Positions 5,773 to 6,419 of a stretch of 6,419 bases of DNA are shown here, piece by piece (the first letter of the stretch is position 1; every line of letters starts with the position of its first letter). Under the pieces are notes generated by a model, which had not been told where the DNA came from, did not search any database, and worked only from the letters and a program-made list of their open reading frames with translations. Both the position numbers and the translations under genes were made by a program. Source of the DNA: a bacterium (lineage in GTDB: Bacteria; Patescibacteriota; Patescibacteriia; CAIQCM01); the NCBI GenBank assembly GCA_023246535.1, contig JAHFIF010000043.1:1-6419 (forward strand), written 5' to 3'.

Positions 5773-5801
5773 ATCATAACGCCTTCACGCCCGCCCGACA
5801 A
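5773..5801 (-). promoter_or_regulatory. Sigma70-type promoter of the small-protein/recJ/rnhA operon, predicted leaderless
   Basis: On the minus strand the -35 is TTGTCG (5801-5796, 4 of 6 consensus matches) and the -10 is TATGAT (5778-5773, 5 of 6). They are separated by exactly 17 bases. Seven to nine bases past the -10 are T5766, T5765 and A5764, and A5764 is the first base of the ATG of the 33-residue protein. The predicted leader is therefore 0-2 bases. It lies 18 bases downstream of the preceding terminator tract, as expected for an independent transcription unit. Confidence 0.7.
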
Positions 5802-5818
5802 GGCAAAACACCCTTCCT

Positions 5819-5858
5819 ATATATAAAGAGACCGCCCACCCCGCGGGGCGAACGGTCT
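5819..5858 (-). terminator. Hairpin terminator after the 5895-6419 gene
   Basis: Read on the minus strand, 5858-5829 folds into a 13-pair stem starting AGACCG and closing CGGTCT around a 4-base CGCG loop. Three of the pairs are G-U wobbles, which turn into A-C mismatches on the plus strand, so the full hairpin forms only in minus-strand RNA. The tail CTTTATATAT (5828-5819) is U-containing but interrupted, so the U-tract is imperfect. It lies 36 bases after the stop of the upstream gene and separates it from the recJ operon. A weaker 5-pair stem (CGGCG 5894-5890 with CGCCG 5874-5870) precedes it. Confidence 0.78.
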
Positions 5859-5894
5859 GAATGAAAGATCGGCGTGTTTTTAGCGTTTCCGCCG

Positions 5895-6419
5895 CTACCA
5901 GCGACAGCCGCCTTTTTCTTCCGGCGGCGCTTTGGCGCAGTAGTCGTTCCTGATCCTCGTCAGGCTGATCGTCAACGATGAAACGTCATCGCCCTCGTGC
6001 AGGGCGTAGGAAATAGCCTGTTCGGTGTCGGCGATGGCGTTGTCGCGCATCGGATATTTCCCGTCGACCGCGCCGCGCAAATGCTTGATGAGTTTTCTGG
6101 CGTAGCCCAGGCGAACATCGGGCCCGAGCTGTTTGATCTGCGCTATGAGCTCCGCGTTCCCGTCTTGGCCGAGCGTCATCGAGACGGCGTTCAACGCTTC
6201 GGCGAGCGCGACCTTCGCGGTCATGTTCGTCCAGCGGTCGGCGCTGCGATAATCGTAAAGCCGTTGGACCGCGAACTTGGCATAGCGGGTTCTGGCCTTG
6301 TCCCTGAGCTCTCGATACTGCCCATGAACGTCGGTGCCGAGCACGCGACCCAGCATCGCGTCTTGGATCGACGCGATCAGCGCTTCCGGACTGGCCGTCG
6401 GGTCGTTCTCATCGCGAAC
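5895..6419 (-). CDS. Unrecognised protein, C-terminal 174 residues (5' end outside window)
   Basis: The frame is open from the window edge (6419) to TAG 5897-5895, with no stop in between, so the start is probably outside. The in-frame ATG at 6356 is possible, but the 21 codons before it read as ordinary protein. The visible part is charged and mostly helical, without TM segments or signal peptide, for example KVALAEALNAVSMTLGQ and ELIAQIKQLGPDVRLGYARK. It ends with two cysteines close to the C-terminus (161 and 172 of the visible part) around KAPPEEKGG and a final CRW. I do not recognise a family, so no function is proposed. It is followed by its own terminator and is not in the recJ operon. 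Confidence 0.75.
   Translation of the reverse strand, partial: VRDENDPTASPEALIASIQDAMLGRVLGTDVHGQYRELRDKARTRYAKFAVQRLYDYRSADRWTNMTAKVALAEALNAVSMTLGQDGNAELIAQIKQLGPDVRLGYARKLIKHLRGAVDGKYPMRDNAIADTEQAISYALHEGDDVSSLTISLTRIRNDYCAKAPPEEKGGCRW

Noticed and set aside
5604..5801. 65-codon minus frame overlapping the recJ start and the small gene
   Set aside because: It overlaps recJ by about 50 bases, runs through the promoter and gives a charged product without structure. The 33-residue frame fits the promoter better.
5808..5817. SD-like GGAAGGGTG on the minus strand after the terminator
   Set aside because: The G-rich tract touches the GTG directly, and it lies upstream of the -35 of a convincing promoter.
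1..6419. CRISPR array, insertion sequence, tRNA/rRNA, toxin-antitoxin or defence genes
   Set aside because: I saw no regularly spaced repeats, terminal inverted repeats, transposase, RNA gene signature or defence domains on either strand.

Overview
All genes in this 6.4 kb window lie on the minus strand, so transcription runs from high to low coordinates. The set is: the end of an unrecognised gene, a tiny membrane protein, recJ, an RNase HI gene, a large secreted repeat protein, and the start of a type IV pilus inner-membrane operon (pilM, a pilN-like gene, and a third membrane protein cut by the window edge). Packing is very tight. Gaps between genes are 9 to 25 bases, recJ and the RNase HI gene overlap by 4 bases, and the only sizeable non-coding stretch (5765-5894) holds a terminator followed by a promoter.

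The organism is most likely a member of the Patescibacteria (Candidate Phyla Radiation) with a fairly GC-rich genome. This is an inference. It rests on the compact layout, a pilM/pilN-type operon beside a secreted protein with G-[YW]-A-[WF]...G-W-[IVM] repeats (a style I associate with this group), and starts without Shine-Dalgarno sequences. TGA acts as a stop (recJ) and Trp is TGG, so the recoded-TGA lineages (Gracilibacteria, Absconditabacteria) are unlikely.

Region by region, right to left: 6419-5895 is the 3' part of an unknown, mostly helical gene, closed by a hairpin terminator (5819-5858). A sigma70-type promoter (5773-5801) then drives a 33-residue membrane protein (5764-5663), recJ (5652-3940) and an RNase HI gene (3943-3527), which form a nucleic-acid-processing operon. 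A 529-residue secreted protein (3513-1924) follows, then pilM (1898-798), a pilN-like gene (786-151) and a further one-TM protein (141 to the edge), which would form the cytoplasmic and inner-membrane platform of a type IV pilus.

The least expected signals are two. First, at three gene starts a -10-like element lies so close to the ATG that the mRNA would have a leader of 0-3 bases, and no start in the window has a recognisable Shine-Dalgarno sequence. Second, the secreted protein has four aromatic GYAW/GW repeats interleaved with ten cysteines in adjacent pairs, plus a separate beta-rich C-terminal half. I found no CRISPR array, transposon, RNA gene or defence system.
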